DNA of 64,000 nucleotides from Pseudomonadota bacterium (GTDB lineage Bacteria > Pseudomonadota > Gammaproteobacteria > UBA1113), in assembly GCA_021782495.1 (NCBI GenBank), contig JAJXUV010000009.1, positions 1 through 64,000 of the forward strand, in the 5' to 3' direction. Both the position numbers and the translations under genes were made by a program. Each line of letters begins with the position of its first letter. Position 1 is the stretch's first letter. The notes under the pieces were generated by a model. The model saw only the letters and a program-made list of their open reading frames with translations. It had not been told where the DNA came from and searched no databases. Of the stretch, positions 19,547 to 28,826 are shown in pieces.

Positions 19547-20758
19547 TTAATCCCGCCTCAAACGCGCACTAAACGCCAAGGGTGAAGGGTATTTTAATAC
19601 CACCCAATAAGAAGCCACTAAAAAAGTGATGATGGTCGCACTTTGAATTAAGTTAGACGCTTCTCTGGAAATCAGGCCACTACTGCGCGCCAAATAAGCC
19701 AACAACAAAGAAAATTCACTGTTCTGTGCCAAACGGACACCGATTTCCCAGGCTACAGGCTTTGTTTCACCTCTATTTTTTAATAAGAAAGCAAAAACGA
19801 CTGGTTTTAACAACATGATTAATATGGCGAGGCCTAAGGCTGGCCAAAACAATTCCAATCCATAATGCCAATTAAAACCTGCGCCGATGGAAAAGAAAAA
19901 CATGACGAGAAAAAAGTCGCGCAAAGGTTTTAAACTTTCAGCCACATACAAAGCAATCGGACTTGCTGCAACGACCACGCCGGCAATAAAAGCCCCAACT
20001 TCATAAGATAAATGCAGCATTTGTGCCAGTTGCGCAAAGCCCAAACACCAGCCTATCATCAATAAGAAAATGTATTCGCGCACGTAATCAAAACGGGTTA
20101 ATAAGACGCGCAAAATATAGCGTTCTGCAAAATATCCGCCGATCATCAATAAAGGAAAAGCCAGCATGGCACGCAACATCATTGTGCCCGATACCACACC
20201 ATCTTCGCCCAAACTCTTTAACACCAACAAAGCGAAAATAGCGATGATGTCTTGCAACAACAAGATCCCTATCATCACTTCACCCGTGTGTTGATGATGC
20301 AATACCGTGGTGGGCAATAATTTTAAACCGATGATGGTACTGGAAAACATCATCGCCGCGCCAACGACCATCGCTTCTGCCGTCTTAAGACCAATAAAAT
20401 ATGCCACGGCAAAGCCAGCGAGTGCGAAAACAATCGAACTCAGAATCGCCACCCCCGCCATTTGACGTAGGGTTTTCATGAAATCTTCTAAGGATAAATT
20501 GAGCCCCATTAAAAACAGCAAAAAGACAATGCCCACTTCGCCTGTTTCTTTGATTAAGATGGGATCGGACATGAATTTCAATCCCCACGGGCCCAACAAC
20601 ATTCCCAAACCAATATACACCATCAATAAGGATTGACGTGTGAATAGCGCCACGGTGGCCATCATCGCAGCACCCGAAAAAATCAAAAAAATCGCAAAAA
20701 TAACAATGTTGTTGTCCATGTTTAACTTAAAGCTCCTTTTGAAGAGGGATAAACACAT
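19547..20758 (-). CDS. CPA2-family monovalent cation/proton antiporter (KefC-like, membrane domain only)
   Basis: 403 residues with about a dozen hydrophobic helices. Family marks are GLGMLLGPWGL, GEVGIVFLLFLMGLNL (the conserved helix-3 region), MMFSSTIIGLKLL and GILLLQDIIAIFALL with the conserved Asp. It exchanges K+ or Na+ for protons at the inner membrane. The cytoplasmic RCK/TrkA-N domain of true KefB/KefC is absent, so regulation by glutathione adducts is unlikely. ATG 20758 has GAGG 8 nt upstream; an internal ATG at 20719 (MDNNIVIF) is an alternative with a more distant AGGAG. Single gene flanked by repeats and the effector cluster. Confidence 0.88.
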   Translation of the reverse strand: MCLSLFKRSFKLNMDNNIVIFAIFLIFSGAAMMATVALFTRQSLLMVYIGLGMLLGPWGLKFMSDPILIKETGEVGIVFLLFLMGLNLSLEDFMKTLRQMAGVAILSSIVFALAGFAVAYFIGLKTAEAMVVGAAMMFSSTIIGLKLLPTTVLHHQHTGEVMIGILLLQDIIAIFALLVLKSLGEDGVVSGTMMLRAMLAFPLLMIGGYFAERYILRVLLTRFDYVREYIFLLMIGWCLGFAQLAQMLHLSYEVGAFIAGVVVAASPIALYVAESLKPLRDFFLVMFFFSIGAGFNWHYGLELFWPALGLAILIMLLKPVVFAFLLKNRGETKPVAWEIGVRLAQNSEFSLLLAYLARSSGLISREASNLIQSATIITFLVASYWVVLKYPSPLAFSARLRRD

Positions 20759-21159
20759 TCCACTTTCCTCTCATCATAACACAAGGTTGCCATCCGGTTA
20801 AAAAAGCGCTGCCGGCAATGTAAAAAGCCGGAAATTCCACGATTAAATCAAGCGCCTAGATACCAAAGACTATGCAAATAAATGCTTTTATCATCCTGAA
20901 ACGGACATAGTGACGGGTGTTTTTAATTAAAAATCAACTAGTTACGAATAGTTTTCATCTTTTTGCCCGGTACAGAGCACACAGATACAGGCTAAGGCAT
21001 CTAAATTTGTACAAAATGAATTTTTCACTAATAAATAGGAGATAAACCCCCTATCTATCTTGTCACAATCGCTGGACCGTTCTAACCAACCGCGACCGTC
21101 AGGGTTCGAATTAAAAATCCCAATTATCTTAGGGCTTGTTGACATTTGGTTTGTCGAAA

Positions 21160-21280
21160 CGAAAAGCCTATCCCCATTTTCTTGTCATCCTAATTCCGTA
21201 CTGCGAACCACCGCTCCCTGACGGTCGCGGCTCGGTTAAATTAGGCTAAATTTGTTTAAAATTTAGATGCGTTTATCCTG
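21160..21280 (+). repeat. Left inverted flank of the 982-residue effector gene (family A half plus extension)
   Basis: Contains CCATTTTCTTGTCAT, CGTACTGCGAACCACCGCTC, GGTCGCGGCTCGGTTA and TTAGATGCGTTTATCCTG. The same order and nearly the same sequence recur, inverted, at 24497-24605 just after the effector stop codon. Confidence 0.85.
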
Positions 21281-21339
21281 GCACACATCTCTGTACTGGC
21301 CAAAAAACAAAACTAGCCTATATAAAAATACAAACCCCG

Positions 21340-21420
21340 GTCTGTCATCCCTGCGAAAGCAGGGATCCAGTAAAGAAACCCTATTTGAAACTGGATCCCT
21401 GCTTTCGCAGGGATGACATC
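21340..21420. repeat. Palindromic repeat element, family B
   Basis: TGTCATCCCTGCGAAAGCAG and its exact inverse CTGCTTTCGCAGGGATGACA are separated by a 41-nt centre containing GGATCCAG and CTGGATCC. This is the most symmetrical family B copy in the window. It lies between the left flank repeat and the effector gene and could act as a transcription barrier. Confidence 0.9.
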
Positions 21421-21542
21421 GTAGTTTTTGTCCAGGACAGAGGACACACATAAAGTCGTGTAATACTCATAATATTTCCTTAAGCTCAGTGTTATACAAT
21501 GTGTAATATCGACCACAGCATGATAAATTAAGAGGTTTAATA

Positions 21543-24491
21543 ATGGGCAAATCTACAATTAGCGATAGCGCAAAAAGTAAGGGTAAAGAAAAAGAATCAG
21601 AAAAAGGAAAAATAAAATCCGGCCTAAAATTGCGCGAAGACCATAAAGGTAAAGAAGAACTTAAAGAAAAAGAAGTCCTGGCTGAATGTCGCTCCGTTGC
21701 AGAAAAATTAGCGGCCGTTCGAGCTGAAACAGCAGCTCAATCTGATGTAGCACACGCGGTAAAGACTGCACATAAAAATTATCCTATAGTGTCTCCTTAC
21801 CCTGGAAGCATGACTGCATTGCGTCACCATGAAGAAAATTGCCGTCAAGGAATAAGAGCCGCTGGTTTGTTAAGAGCAGTAGCAAGAAATGCGGATAAAA
21901 ATGTTAAAATTGATTTGCGCCAGGTTCTTAAAGACATTGATCGAGATCTTTGTATTTATGCGACAAGCATGAGTGGGCGTTTTTCTCTAGGGGTAGAAAT
22001 AGCAGCTCAAAAAGAAGAAATTAAACAATTATTGTCTCCAGCAGAACAGAAACAGCTTGACCAATTACTTGACACCTTGGCTCATGGGTACACTCAAGGT
22101 TCTAGCGATTTACTCTCTTATGTCGGTGTTGGTTTTGAAGAACAGTTTCCAGGATTATTTATAACCAAGGTCAATTCAAAAGCGTTTTCTGGTTTTGCTT
22201 TTCCTCGTAATTCACAGGCTTCAATCGTAAATCTAGCCACCTTGTCTTCTGGTTTAGAAATACCTTATATCACAGAAGAACACGATCCCGCTGCTATTGT
22301 CATTCCCGGGGAGTATTTTTTTACTGCTAAAACACATCCTGAGGGTGGTCTTGAGATTTTCTCTTATCACAGCAGTAACGCCTTACTCAAAGCCATTTTA
22401 GAATATACACCGATTAGAAACGAGAATGACGAAATCGTTTATTACCCTCCTTTGACAGTGTATGGTATTCAAATTGTCGATGAGAACCAAAAATTTAGTC
22501 TGGAAAATTTAAAGGCGGCTATTCTTGAAGCGGAAAAGGAAGAACAAAGAGCAACATATATTTTAGAATTGGACCTTTCGCAATTTAGAGCATATTATAC
22601 AGAACCATCACCCAACGAAGAGCAAAGAAAATTATTAGAATCTATTCTGCGCTTAACGCAAGAACATGCAGAATTAAAAGATCAGTCGTATAACAAAAAA
22701 CTGATAAATCGCGAAAATGCTGCGGTTACTCTAGATAAGATCATGTTGTCTTCCATTTATCGTGATTTACCCAAGCTATTGTCAGGAGAGAAAAAGATTG
22801 GCAATTGCCCTATGTTACTTAAGACGATTACTTGGTGTGGGGTTCCTGAATTAACGCACGCACTTAAAGCGATTTTACTGTCCGAACCGGATCTCATAAA
22901 ACCCCAAGAATTGGAATGGCTCTTAGAATTGTATGGCTCCGGTGATAATACGGCCGAATTGGCTCAAGTTTGGTTGGATTCGAAAAATACGCAAAATAAT
23001 CCCGAGTTAAGAAGACAATATGCCCATGCTTTGTTACAACAGCCCAAAATCGAACGCCTAAAAGAAGTGGTTGACCCGTTGCTAGCACAAATTAGAGCTT
23101 GTCATTCTAGTGAACAAGATTCAATAAGAAGATCCGAAGATAAAATAAATTCAAAAATCATAGAGCGCGTGCATGCTCATGATACTGATTGGTCTCTTCT
23201 ATCGGAAATTTTATCTGCCATTGAGGTGCAAGAGGATAAAGACGAATATTCTGAGCTGTTAGCCGTATGGTTTGGTGTAAAACGTATGCAAGAGTGTCCC
23301 CGCTTATTGTGGGCTGTGATTTCGTCTAAAGACCTCGATTTACAAAATAAAATTTTAGACTTTTTGTACCGCGAAGATAATAGTGCTCTGCATAAAGCCT
23401 TCAAGCAAGCAGATCATATGATACGTTATGAGCTAACGCAAGTAAATTCTAAGGAAAAACGAATAGAAGATTGCCCTTATTTGCTGGAGGCTATCGTTTT
23501 AGGTGGCAATTCTGAACTTGCTCAAACCTTAAAAGCAATTTTAGGGCCCGTTGTGGGGGAAAAGAAGCTAGCCTGGCTCTTGCAACTTCATAGTTCGAAT
23601 GCGAACACTGCTACTCTCGTGCACGCTTGGGTCGATCCCCATTCACCAGACAAAAATTCGAGGAAAACAAAAGACTATTTGGATATTTTGTTAAAACAAT
23701 CCAATATGGAACCCTTGCAACAAAAAGTTAAAGAACTTCACGCAGATATCCAGCAAGGCGTATTAGATAGTATTATTACTGCTGAAGAAGCAACAAAGCT
23801 TGAAAATGAAGTCAATCAAGAAATTGTACAGTGTATACACCAATCTTTAACACCAAGTGCTGATCCTTATCAACCGGCTGCTGATTTAGATGATCTTAAA
23901 AAAGATGGCGAACCTGCTGAGGTCAAGACGCCTAGGGGTAAATGGGCTTCTCGTATTTTAATGGGTCTGGGTATTGCCTTGGGTATTGGCTGTTTGGTTG
24001 GCTTAGGTTTAGCTTCGGGTGGCGTGATACCCGCTGCATTTGCCGTAGGCGGTATCCTGATTTCAGTGCTCCCTTCCGCTTTAGTCGGCACTGCCATTTC
24101 TTGTGCGATGACCAGTGCAGGCTTTAGTTTACATTCCTGGCGTAATCATAAAATTCGCAAGAATGAAATGTACCAAAATGTGGGTGAAACAACTCGCACT
24201 ATGAAGCAAACTGCTCCTGGGTTAATAAGCCGCTCTATGGAAAACGTTGTAATTGACTCCCCCATTGAAGGTTCAGAGACAGATTTGGTCGATTCGCCCC
24301 AGCGCCGTGATTCACCCTTATCGCCGGTAGCAGGATCCTCTTCTAGTTCCTCAAGTTCTATTAGGAATCCAGCACGCTCGAGATACAGTTTCCATAATCA
24401 GACGCCGAATGTTCAAGGAGGCTTTTCTGCTGAAGAAATTCTCGACGGCACAGATTTACGCAATCTTTTCTCCTTGAATTCGGACTACTGA
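21543..24491 (+). CDS. Candidate effector, 982 residues, internal repeats and a membrane hairpin
   Basis: Unrecognised. ATG 21543 follows AGAGG by 7 nt. The N-terminal 45 residues are very rich in Lys, Glu and Ser. Two related blocks of about 110 residues begin near 418 (NCPMLLKTITWCGVPELTHA) and 640 (DCPYLLEAIVLGGNSELAQT), each continuing through a similar WLL-L...A-LV/AQ-W segment. A shorter third copy begins near 583 (ECPRLLWAVI). Residues 800-866 hold two or three hydrophobic segments (ILMGLGIALGIGCLVGLGLA onward), which would place it in a membrane. A poly-Ser stretch lies near 930. It is the only plus-strand gene of the effector-like region and is bounded by inverted repeats, so it may have moved as a unit. 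Confidence 0.72.
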   Translation: MGKSTISDSAKSKGKEKESEKGKIKSGLKLREDHKGKEELKEKEVLAECRSVAEKLAAVRAETAAQSDVAHAVKTAHKNYPIVSPYPGSMTALRHHEENCRQGIRAAGLLRAVARNADKNVKIDLRQVLKDIDRDLCIYATSMSGRFSLGVEIAAQKEEIKQLLSPAEQKQLDQLLDTLAHGYTQGSSDLLSYVGVGFEEQFPGLFITKVNSKAFSGFAFPRNSQASIVNLATLSSGLEIPYITEEHDPAAIVIPGEYFFTAKTHPEGGLEIFSYHSSNALLKAILEYTPIRNENDEIVYYPPLTVYGIQIVDENQKFSLENLKAAILEAEKEEQRATYILELDLSQFRAYYTEPSPNEEQRKLLESILRLTQEHAELKDQSYNKKLINRENAAVTLDKIMLSSIYRDLPKLLSGEKKIGNCPMLLKTITWCGVPELTHALKAILLSEPDLIKPQELEWLLELYGSGDNTAELAQVWLDSKNTQNNPELRRQYAHALLQQPKIERLKEVVDPLLAQIRACHSSEQDSIRRSEDKINSKIIERVHAHDTDWSLLSEILSAIEVQEDKDEYSELLAVWFGVKRMQECPRLLWAVISSKDLDLQNKILDFLYREDNSALHKAFKQADHMIRYELTQVNSKEKRIEDCPYLLEAIVLGGNSELAQTLKAILGPVVGEKKLAWLLQLHSSNANTATLVHAWVDPHSPDKNSRKTKDYLDILLKQSNMEPLQQKVKELHADIQQGVLDSIITAEEATKLENEVNQEIVQCIHQSLTPSADPYQPAADLDDLKKDGEPAEVKTPRGKWASRILMGLGIALGIGCLVGLGLASGGVIPAAFAVGGILISVLPSALVGTAISCAMTSAGFSLHSWRNHKIRKNEMYQNVGETTRTMKQTAPGLISRSMENVVIDSPIEGSETDLVDSPQRRDSPLSPVAGSSSSSSSSIRNPARSRYSFHNQTPNVQGGFSAEEILDGTDLRNLFSLNSDY

Positions 24492-24496
24492 TCTCT

Positions 24497-24605
24497 CAGG
24501 GTAAACGCATCTAAAATTTAGCATAATAACCGAGCCGCGACCGTAAGGGAGCGGTGGTTCGCAGTACGGAATTAGAATGACAAGAAAATGGTCATAGCCT
24601 TTTCG
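24497..24605 (-). repeat. Right inverted flank of the 982-residue effector gene
   Basis: Begins 6 nt after the stop codon. Its reverse complement reads CCATTTTCTTGTCATTCTAA, CGTACTGCGAACCACCGCTC, CTTACGGTCGCGGCTCGGTT and TTTTAGATGCGTTTACCCTG. This matches the left flank at 21160-21280 with few differences. Confidence 0.85.
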
Positions 24606-24702
24606 CTTTTTTAAGTTCTCTATTAAAAAATCTTCCAAAATATCGAAGTTAATTGTGATTTTTACTTTGGACCACCGCTCCCTTACGGTCGCGGCTTGGT
24701 TA
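24527..24702. repeat. Full-length palindromic repeat element, family A
   Basis: 176 bp. The ends are TAACCGAGCCGCGACCGTAA and its inverse TTACGGTCGCGGCTTGGTTA. Each arm also holds GGGAGCGGTGG. The asymmetric centre includes TTAAGTTCTCTATTAAAAAA, which recurs (inverted) in the copy at 51798-51974. Located between the effector gene and the suf promoter. Confidence 0.9.
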
Positions 24703-24814
24703 GAGCGGTCGGACGATTTGTCCAGACACCGGTTTCATGCGCTTTTTATTAGCAAAAATGACATTTTTGTACAAATATTAGATGCGATTGCCCTGCTGAT
24801 CTCTTAAATCTCTC

Positions 24815-24843
24815 TTGCACAGATGCGCTATAATTAGTACTAT
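24815..24843 (+). promoter_or_regulatory. Promoter of the suf operon
   Basis: -35 TTGCAC (24815-24820), a 17-nt spacer and -10 TACTAT (24838-24843). An alternative -10, TATAAT, lies at 24829-24834 but has no partner at the right distance. About 36 nt separate it from the regulator ATG at 24886, which has the strong ribosome site AAAGGAGGG. Confidence 0.6.
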
Positions 24844-24856
24844 AGAGGTCCTAATT
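24832..24856. promoter_or_regulatory. Dyad operator candidate for the Rrf2/IscR-like regulator
   Basis: AATTAGTAC, 7 nt, then GTCCTAATT: the arms match at 8 of 9 positions and overlap the -10 box. An AT-flanked 25-bp dyad over the promoter of an Rrf2-family gene is the expected layout of an autorepression site. Binding itself is inferred. Confidence 0.5.
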
Positions 24857-24885
24857 TAGCGCCCTGGCAAAGGAGGGTTAAAAAA

Positions 24886-25338
24886 ATGTTAAAAATCAGC
24901 AAGTTAACCGATTACAGCACGGTCGTGATGGCATATTTGGCCCAATATTCTGAACGCCTGCACAATGCCAAAGATATTACCGCCCAAACACACATTGCCC
25001 TACCGACGGTCAGTAAAATCCTCAAAGCCTTGACCAAAAGCGGCTTATTGATTTCCCATCGCGGTGCGCATGGCGGCTATACGCTCGCCAATAAAGCCAT
25101 GTCGATCAGCATTGCCGACATCATCACTGCCATGGAAGGAAAACCCGGTTTAACGGAATGCAGTCACAACAATGGGCTTTGCGCCTTACAACCGACCTGC
25201 GCCATTTCAGGCAATTGGCAAACCATCAGCAGCATTGTGTACGAAACTCTGCAAAAAATCAGTTTGCAAGATATGGTTTTGCTCAAAGGCCATCGTCTAC
25301 AAGATCACTTTGAAGAAGGAGGGGTTCACTATGGCTAA
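24886..25338 (+). CDS. Rrf2-family SUF regulator (IscR-like)
   Basis: 150-residue winged-helix regulator of the gammaproteobacterial SUF type. The N-terminal DNA-binding region includes [17 protein letters not shown] and [18 protein letters not shown], and the wing is [12 protein letters not shown]. Three cysteines C92, C99 and C105 ([15 protein letters not shown]) match the Fe-S ligands of IscR (C92/C98/C104), so it probably senses cluster status and adjusts suf transcription. Its last 8 nt overlap sufB, so the two are translationally coupled. A dyad over its own promoter (24832-24856) supports autoregulation. Confidence 0.92.
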   Translation: MLKISKLTDYSTVVMAYLAQYSERLHNAKDITAQTHIALPTVSKILKALTKSGLLISHRGAHGGYTLANKAMSISIADIITAMEGKPGLTECSHNNGLCALQPTCAISGNWQTISSIVYETLQKISLQDMVLLKGHRLQDHFEEGGVHYG

Positions 25339-26773
25339 ATCCAATCAAACTTTAGAAACTTTACTAGAGCAACAGTATGAGCATGGTTTTGTGACCGATA
25401 TTGAAAGCGATACGCTACCGCCTGGCTTAAACGAAGATACCATTCGCACGATTTCTGCCAAAAAAAATGAGCCGTCCTTTATGTTGGATTGGCGTTTAAA
25501 AGCCTACGAATATTGGCGTCATTTGAGCGAGCCGCATTGGGCCCATTTGAAATACACACCCATCGATTATCAATCTCTCAGTTATTATTCCGCGCCTAAA
25601 AAACAAAATCTCAAAGATTTAAGCGAAGTCGATCCCAAATTGATAGAAACCTACAATAAATTGGGGATCCCTTTAAAAGAACAAGAATGGTTGGCCGGTG
25701 TTGCTGTAGACGCCGTGTTTGACAGTGTTTCGGTGGCAACTACTTTTAAAGACAAATTGAGTGAATTGGGCATCATCTTTTGTTCTTTTTCCGATGCCGT
25801 ACAACAGCATCCAGAGTTGGTGCAACAATATTTAGGCAGCGTGGTACCGTACACCGATAATTTCTTTGCAGCTTTGAATGCGGCGGTTTTCAGCGATGGT
25901 TCTTTTGTGTATGTTCCACCCGGTGTGCGCTGCCCCATGGAATTATCGACTTATTTCAGGATCAATGCCCGTTCCACGGGACAATTTGAAAGAACTTTGA
26001 TTATCGCGGATAAAGGTGCTTATGTCAGTTATTTGGAAGGCTGCACGGCGCCTCAACGTGATGAAAACCAATTACACGCCGCTGTGGTAGAATTGGTGGC
26101 TTTGGAAAAAGCGCAAATTAAATATTCGACCGTTCAAAACTGGTATCCAGGCGATGAAAATGGCGTCGGTGGTATTTACAATTTTGTCACCAAACGCGGT
26201 GAATGCAGAGGCCCCCACGCCAAAATCAGTTGGACTCAAGTCGAAACGGGTTCGGCGATCACGTGGAAATACCCCAGTGTGATCTTAAAAGGCGATTACA
26301 GTATCGGCGAATTTTATTCAGTAGCGCTCACCAATCACCATCAACAAGCCGACACGGGAACGAAAATGGTGCACATTGGCAAACACACCAAAAGTACAGT
26401 GATTGCCAAGGGTATTTCGGCAGGCTTTGCGCAAAATACTTATCGAGGCTTGGTGAAAGTAGTGGCCCAAGCGGAAGATGCGCGCAATTACACCCAATGC
26501 GATTCCTTGCTGATGGGAAATCATTGTGGCGCACACACTTTTCCGTACATAGAAATTAAAAACAACCATGCTCGTATTGAACACGAGGCTTCTACTTCTA
26601 AAATCAGCGAAGATCAATTATTTTACTTGGCTCAGCGCGGCATCGACACTGAAAATGCCGTCTCGATGATCGTCAATGGGTTTTGCAAAGAAGTGATGAA
26701 AACCCTGCCGATGGAATTTGCCGTAGAAGCCAGAAAATTATTGGGTTTAAGTTTAGAAGGTGCTATAGGTTAG
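25331..26773 (+). CDS. sufB: Fe-S scaffold complex subunit SufB
   Basis: 480 residues. Core of the SufBCD complex, on which new Fe-S clusters are assembled. Typical SufB phrases are [84 protein letters not shown] and the C-terminal [21 protein letters not shown]. The start at ATG 25331 follows GGAGGGG by 7 nt and overlaps the regulator stop. The frame is open far upstream, but that region is the regulator gene in another frame. Confidence 0.97.
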   Translation: MAKSNQTLETLLEQQYEHGFVTDIESDTLPPGLNEDTIRTISAKKNEPSFMLDWRLKAYEYWRHLSEPHWAHLKYTPIDYQSLSYYSAPKKQNLKDLSEVDPKLIETYNKLGIPLKEQEWLAGVAVDAVFDSVSVATTFKDKLSELGIIFCSFSDAVQQHPELVQQYLGSVVPYTDNFFAALNAAVFSDGSFVYVPPGVRCPMELSTYFRINARSTGQFERTLIIADKGAYVSYLEGCTAPQRDENQLHAAVVELVALEKAQIKYSTVQNWYPGDENGVGGIYNFVTKRGECRGPHAKISWTQVETGSAITWKYPSVILKGDYSIGEFYSVALTNHHQQADTGTKMVHIGKHTKSTVIAKGISAGFAQNTYRGLVKVVAQAEDARNYTQCDSLLMGNHCGAHTFPYIEIKNNHARIEHEASTSKISEDQLFYLAQRGIDTENAVSMIVNGFCKEVMKTLPMEFAVEARKLLGLSLEGAIG

Positions 26774-26784
26774 AGGAATAGAAC

Positions 26785-27546
26785 ATGTTAAAAATACATC
26801 AATTACACGCCAGCATAGAAGACAAAGAAATCTTAAAGGGAGTCGATCTCACGATTCAGCCAGGCGAAGTACATGCCATCATGGGACCGAATGGTTCGGG
26901 GAAAAGCACTTTGGCTAATGTGCTCGCAGGCCACAAAGATTATCAAATTACGAAAGGAACTATACAGTATCACAATCAAGATCTCTTAGCCTTAAGCCCG
27001 GATGGACGCGCGCATTTGGGCGTGTTTTTAAGTTTTCAATACCCAGTAGAAATCCCGGGTGTTTCTAATTTGTATTTGTTAAAATCTGCTTTGAATGCTA
27101 AACGTAAATATTCGGGCTTAGAAGAAATAGACGCCATCGATTTTTTAGCTGTGGTCCGAGAAAAAATGAAATTATTGCACATGGATGACAGTTATCTTTA
27201 TAGAGATGTGAATACCGGTTTTTCCGGCGGTGAAAAAAAACGAAATGAAATTTTGCAATTATTGTTGCTAGAACCCAGTCTTTGTATTTTAGATGAAACC
27301 GATTCAGGCCTCGATATCGATGCCCTACGCATCGTCGCACAAGGCATTAATTTTTTGCGCAATTCGAATCGCAGCATTTTACTCATTACCCATTATCAAC
27401 GTTTATTGGATTACATCCAACCCGATGTCGTACACATTCTTTCTGAAGGAAAAATCGTGGCCCAAGGCGATTACCGCTTAGCCATGTCTTTAGAAGCCGA
27501 AGGGTACGAGCCTTTTCTGCGTAAAAAGGCAGGAGGCGCTTCATGA
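26785..27546 (+). CDS. sufC: Fe-S assembly ATPase SufC
   Basis: 253-residue ABC-type ATPase that drives conformational change in the SufBCD scaffold; it is soluble, not a transporter. Walker A is GPNGSGK (34-40), the signature is [12 protein letters not shown], and Walker B is [12 protein letters not shown] with the Suf-typical SGLDIDALR. It ends 4 nt inside sufD (ATGA overlap), which indicates coupled translation. Confidence 0.97.
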   Translation: MLKIHQLHASIEDKEILKGVDLTIQPGEVHAIMGPNGSGKSTLANVLAGHKDYQITKGTIQYHNQDLLALSPDGRAHLGVFLSFQYPVEIPGVSNLYLLKSALNAKRKYSGLEEIDAIDFLAVVREKMKLLHMDDSYLYRDVNTGFSGGEKKRNEILQLLLLEPSLCILDETDSGLDIDALRIVAQGINFLRNSNRSILLITHYQRLLDYIQPDVVHILSEGKIVAQGDYRLAMSLEAEGYEPFLRKKAGGAS

Positions 27547-28826
27547 ATCAACCCATGATAAGCGAAGCCTTATTTGCAGAAAAAACAGCTTTGCCTGGCT
27601 GGAATGAAACAGAACGATTGAAGGCTTGGGAAATGTGGCAAAAGATGGCTATTCCTTCCTCTCGCGATGAAGCCTGGAAATACACCTCACTTTCTCGTTT
27701 GGAAAAAATTTCTTTTGCCAAGGCTTGTCCAACTGATTTTGAGCTGAATTTAAAAAGCATTCCTTTGCCCTTTTCAAAAAATCGCTTTTGTTTTGTCGAT
27801 GGCGAATTCAAAGCGCATTTGTCCACACCTTTGACTTCTGATACCTATTTATTGTCTCGTGGTCCTTGGCCTCAAATCAATAAAGAAACGCAAATGCCTT
27901 TTTCTTATTTTGAACGTTTGAACGCTGCTTTGGTAGATGAAGGTCTGTATTTAGATATCACCGCCGATTCCGTCGATCCCATTTATTTAATCTTTTGGTA
28001 TGGCGATCGCGATACCCCCACCAGCCATCATTTACGCCACCACATCAAAGTGCATCCCGGCGTTAAAAGCCACCTTGTTATCGTGGATGGCGATAATAAC
28101 CACAGCACGCATCTTGCCACACAGATGATAGAAATCGAATTGGCAGAAGGTGCTTCCCTCTATTGTACGCACATCAAAAAGCCTGCCAATACGGGGCATC
28201 ATATTCTACACACCTATGCACATTTAGCCGAAAATAGCCAATTGAAGCATTTCAATTTTGACTTCGGCGCCAAATTATCGCGCAATGAAATCACTGTGTG
28301 CCTAAAAGGAGATGCTTCGCAATGTCAATTGAATGGTTTAGCAATTGCTCGAGGTCTGGATCACATAGACAACCAAACCCGAATTAACCATTTAGCGCCT
28401 AAAACACATAGTTTGGAACAATACCGAGGCATCATCGACGACAAAGCCTGCCACGTTTTTCATGGGCATGTGTTCGTTGACGCGAATGCTTCTGACAGCA
28501 TCGCCAATCAACACAATAAAAATATTCTACTGACAGCGACAGGGCAAGCTTACACTGAACCCCAACTCGAAATTTACAACCAAAATGTACAGTGCGTCCA
28601 TGGCGCCACCGTGGGTGATCTCGATGAAAATGCTTTATTTTATTTGCAATCGCGTGGTTTGGATGAAAAACAAGCGCGTCAATTATTAATCTTTGGCTTT
28701 GCGCGCAGCATTTTAGACACACTTGATAATCCCTCTTTGCAAACCGAATTAGAACGCTGGATTAAAACTCATCTGGCCTTAGACAATACCCTGATTTCAG
28801 ATTTATACAGAGATACCTCATCATGA
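27543..28826 (+). CDS. sufD: Fe-S scaffold complex subunit SufD
   Basis: 427 residues, homologous in its C-terminal half to SufB; it pairs with SufB and SufC and is linked to iron entry. Visible marks are the N-terminal [19 protein letters not shown] (SufD-typical), the beta-helix core, and the C-terminal [20 protein letters not shown] followed by [19 protein letters not shown]. It overlaps sufC and sufS by 4 nt each. Confidence 0.95.
   Translation: MNQPMISEALFAEKTALPGWNETERLKAWEMWQKMAIPSSRDEAWKYTSLSRLEKISFAKACPTDFELNLKSIPLPFSKNRFCFVDGEFKAHLSTPLTSDTYLLSRGPWPQINKETQMPFSYFERLNAALVDEGLYLDITADSVDPIYLIFWYGDRDTPTSHHLRHHIKVHPGVKSHLVIVDGDNNHSTHLATQMIEIELAEGASLYCTHIKKPANTGHHILHTYAHLAENSQLKHFNFDFGAKLSRNEITVCLKGDASQCQLNGLAIARGLDHIDNQTRINHLAPKTHSLEQYRGIIDDKACHVFHGHVFVDANASDSIANQHNKNILLTATGQAYTEPQLEIYNQNVQCVHGATVGDLDENALFYLQSRGLDEKQARQLLIFGFARSILDTLDNPSLQTELERWIKTHLALDNTLISDLYRDTSS

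Larger units (their letters stand above)
20759..21542. other. 784-bp gene-free stretch packed with repeat remnants
   Basis: No credible gene is visible. It holds a degenerate family A fragment (about 21086-21112, AACCAACCGCGACCGTCAGG), a right-half family A copy with flanks (21160-21280) and a family B hairpin (21340-21420). It also holds two inverted copies of a short unit containing TTTAGATGC and CTGTAC (about 20965-21015 and 21262-21297). Short reading frames here merely read through the repeats. Confidence 0.7.

Noticed and set aside
21040..21125. tRNA-like GGTTCGAAT segment
   Set aside because: It belongs to a degenerate family A repeat; no acceptor or anticodon stem can be formed around it.
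20942..21145. 67-codon minus-strand frame
   Set aside because: Composed of repeat remnants, no ribosome site and no recognisable protein features.
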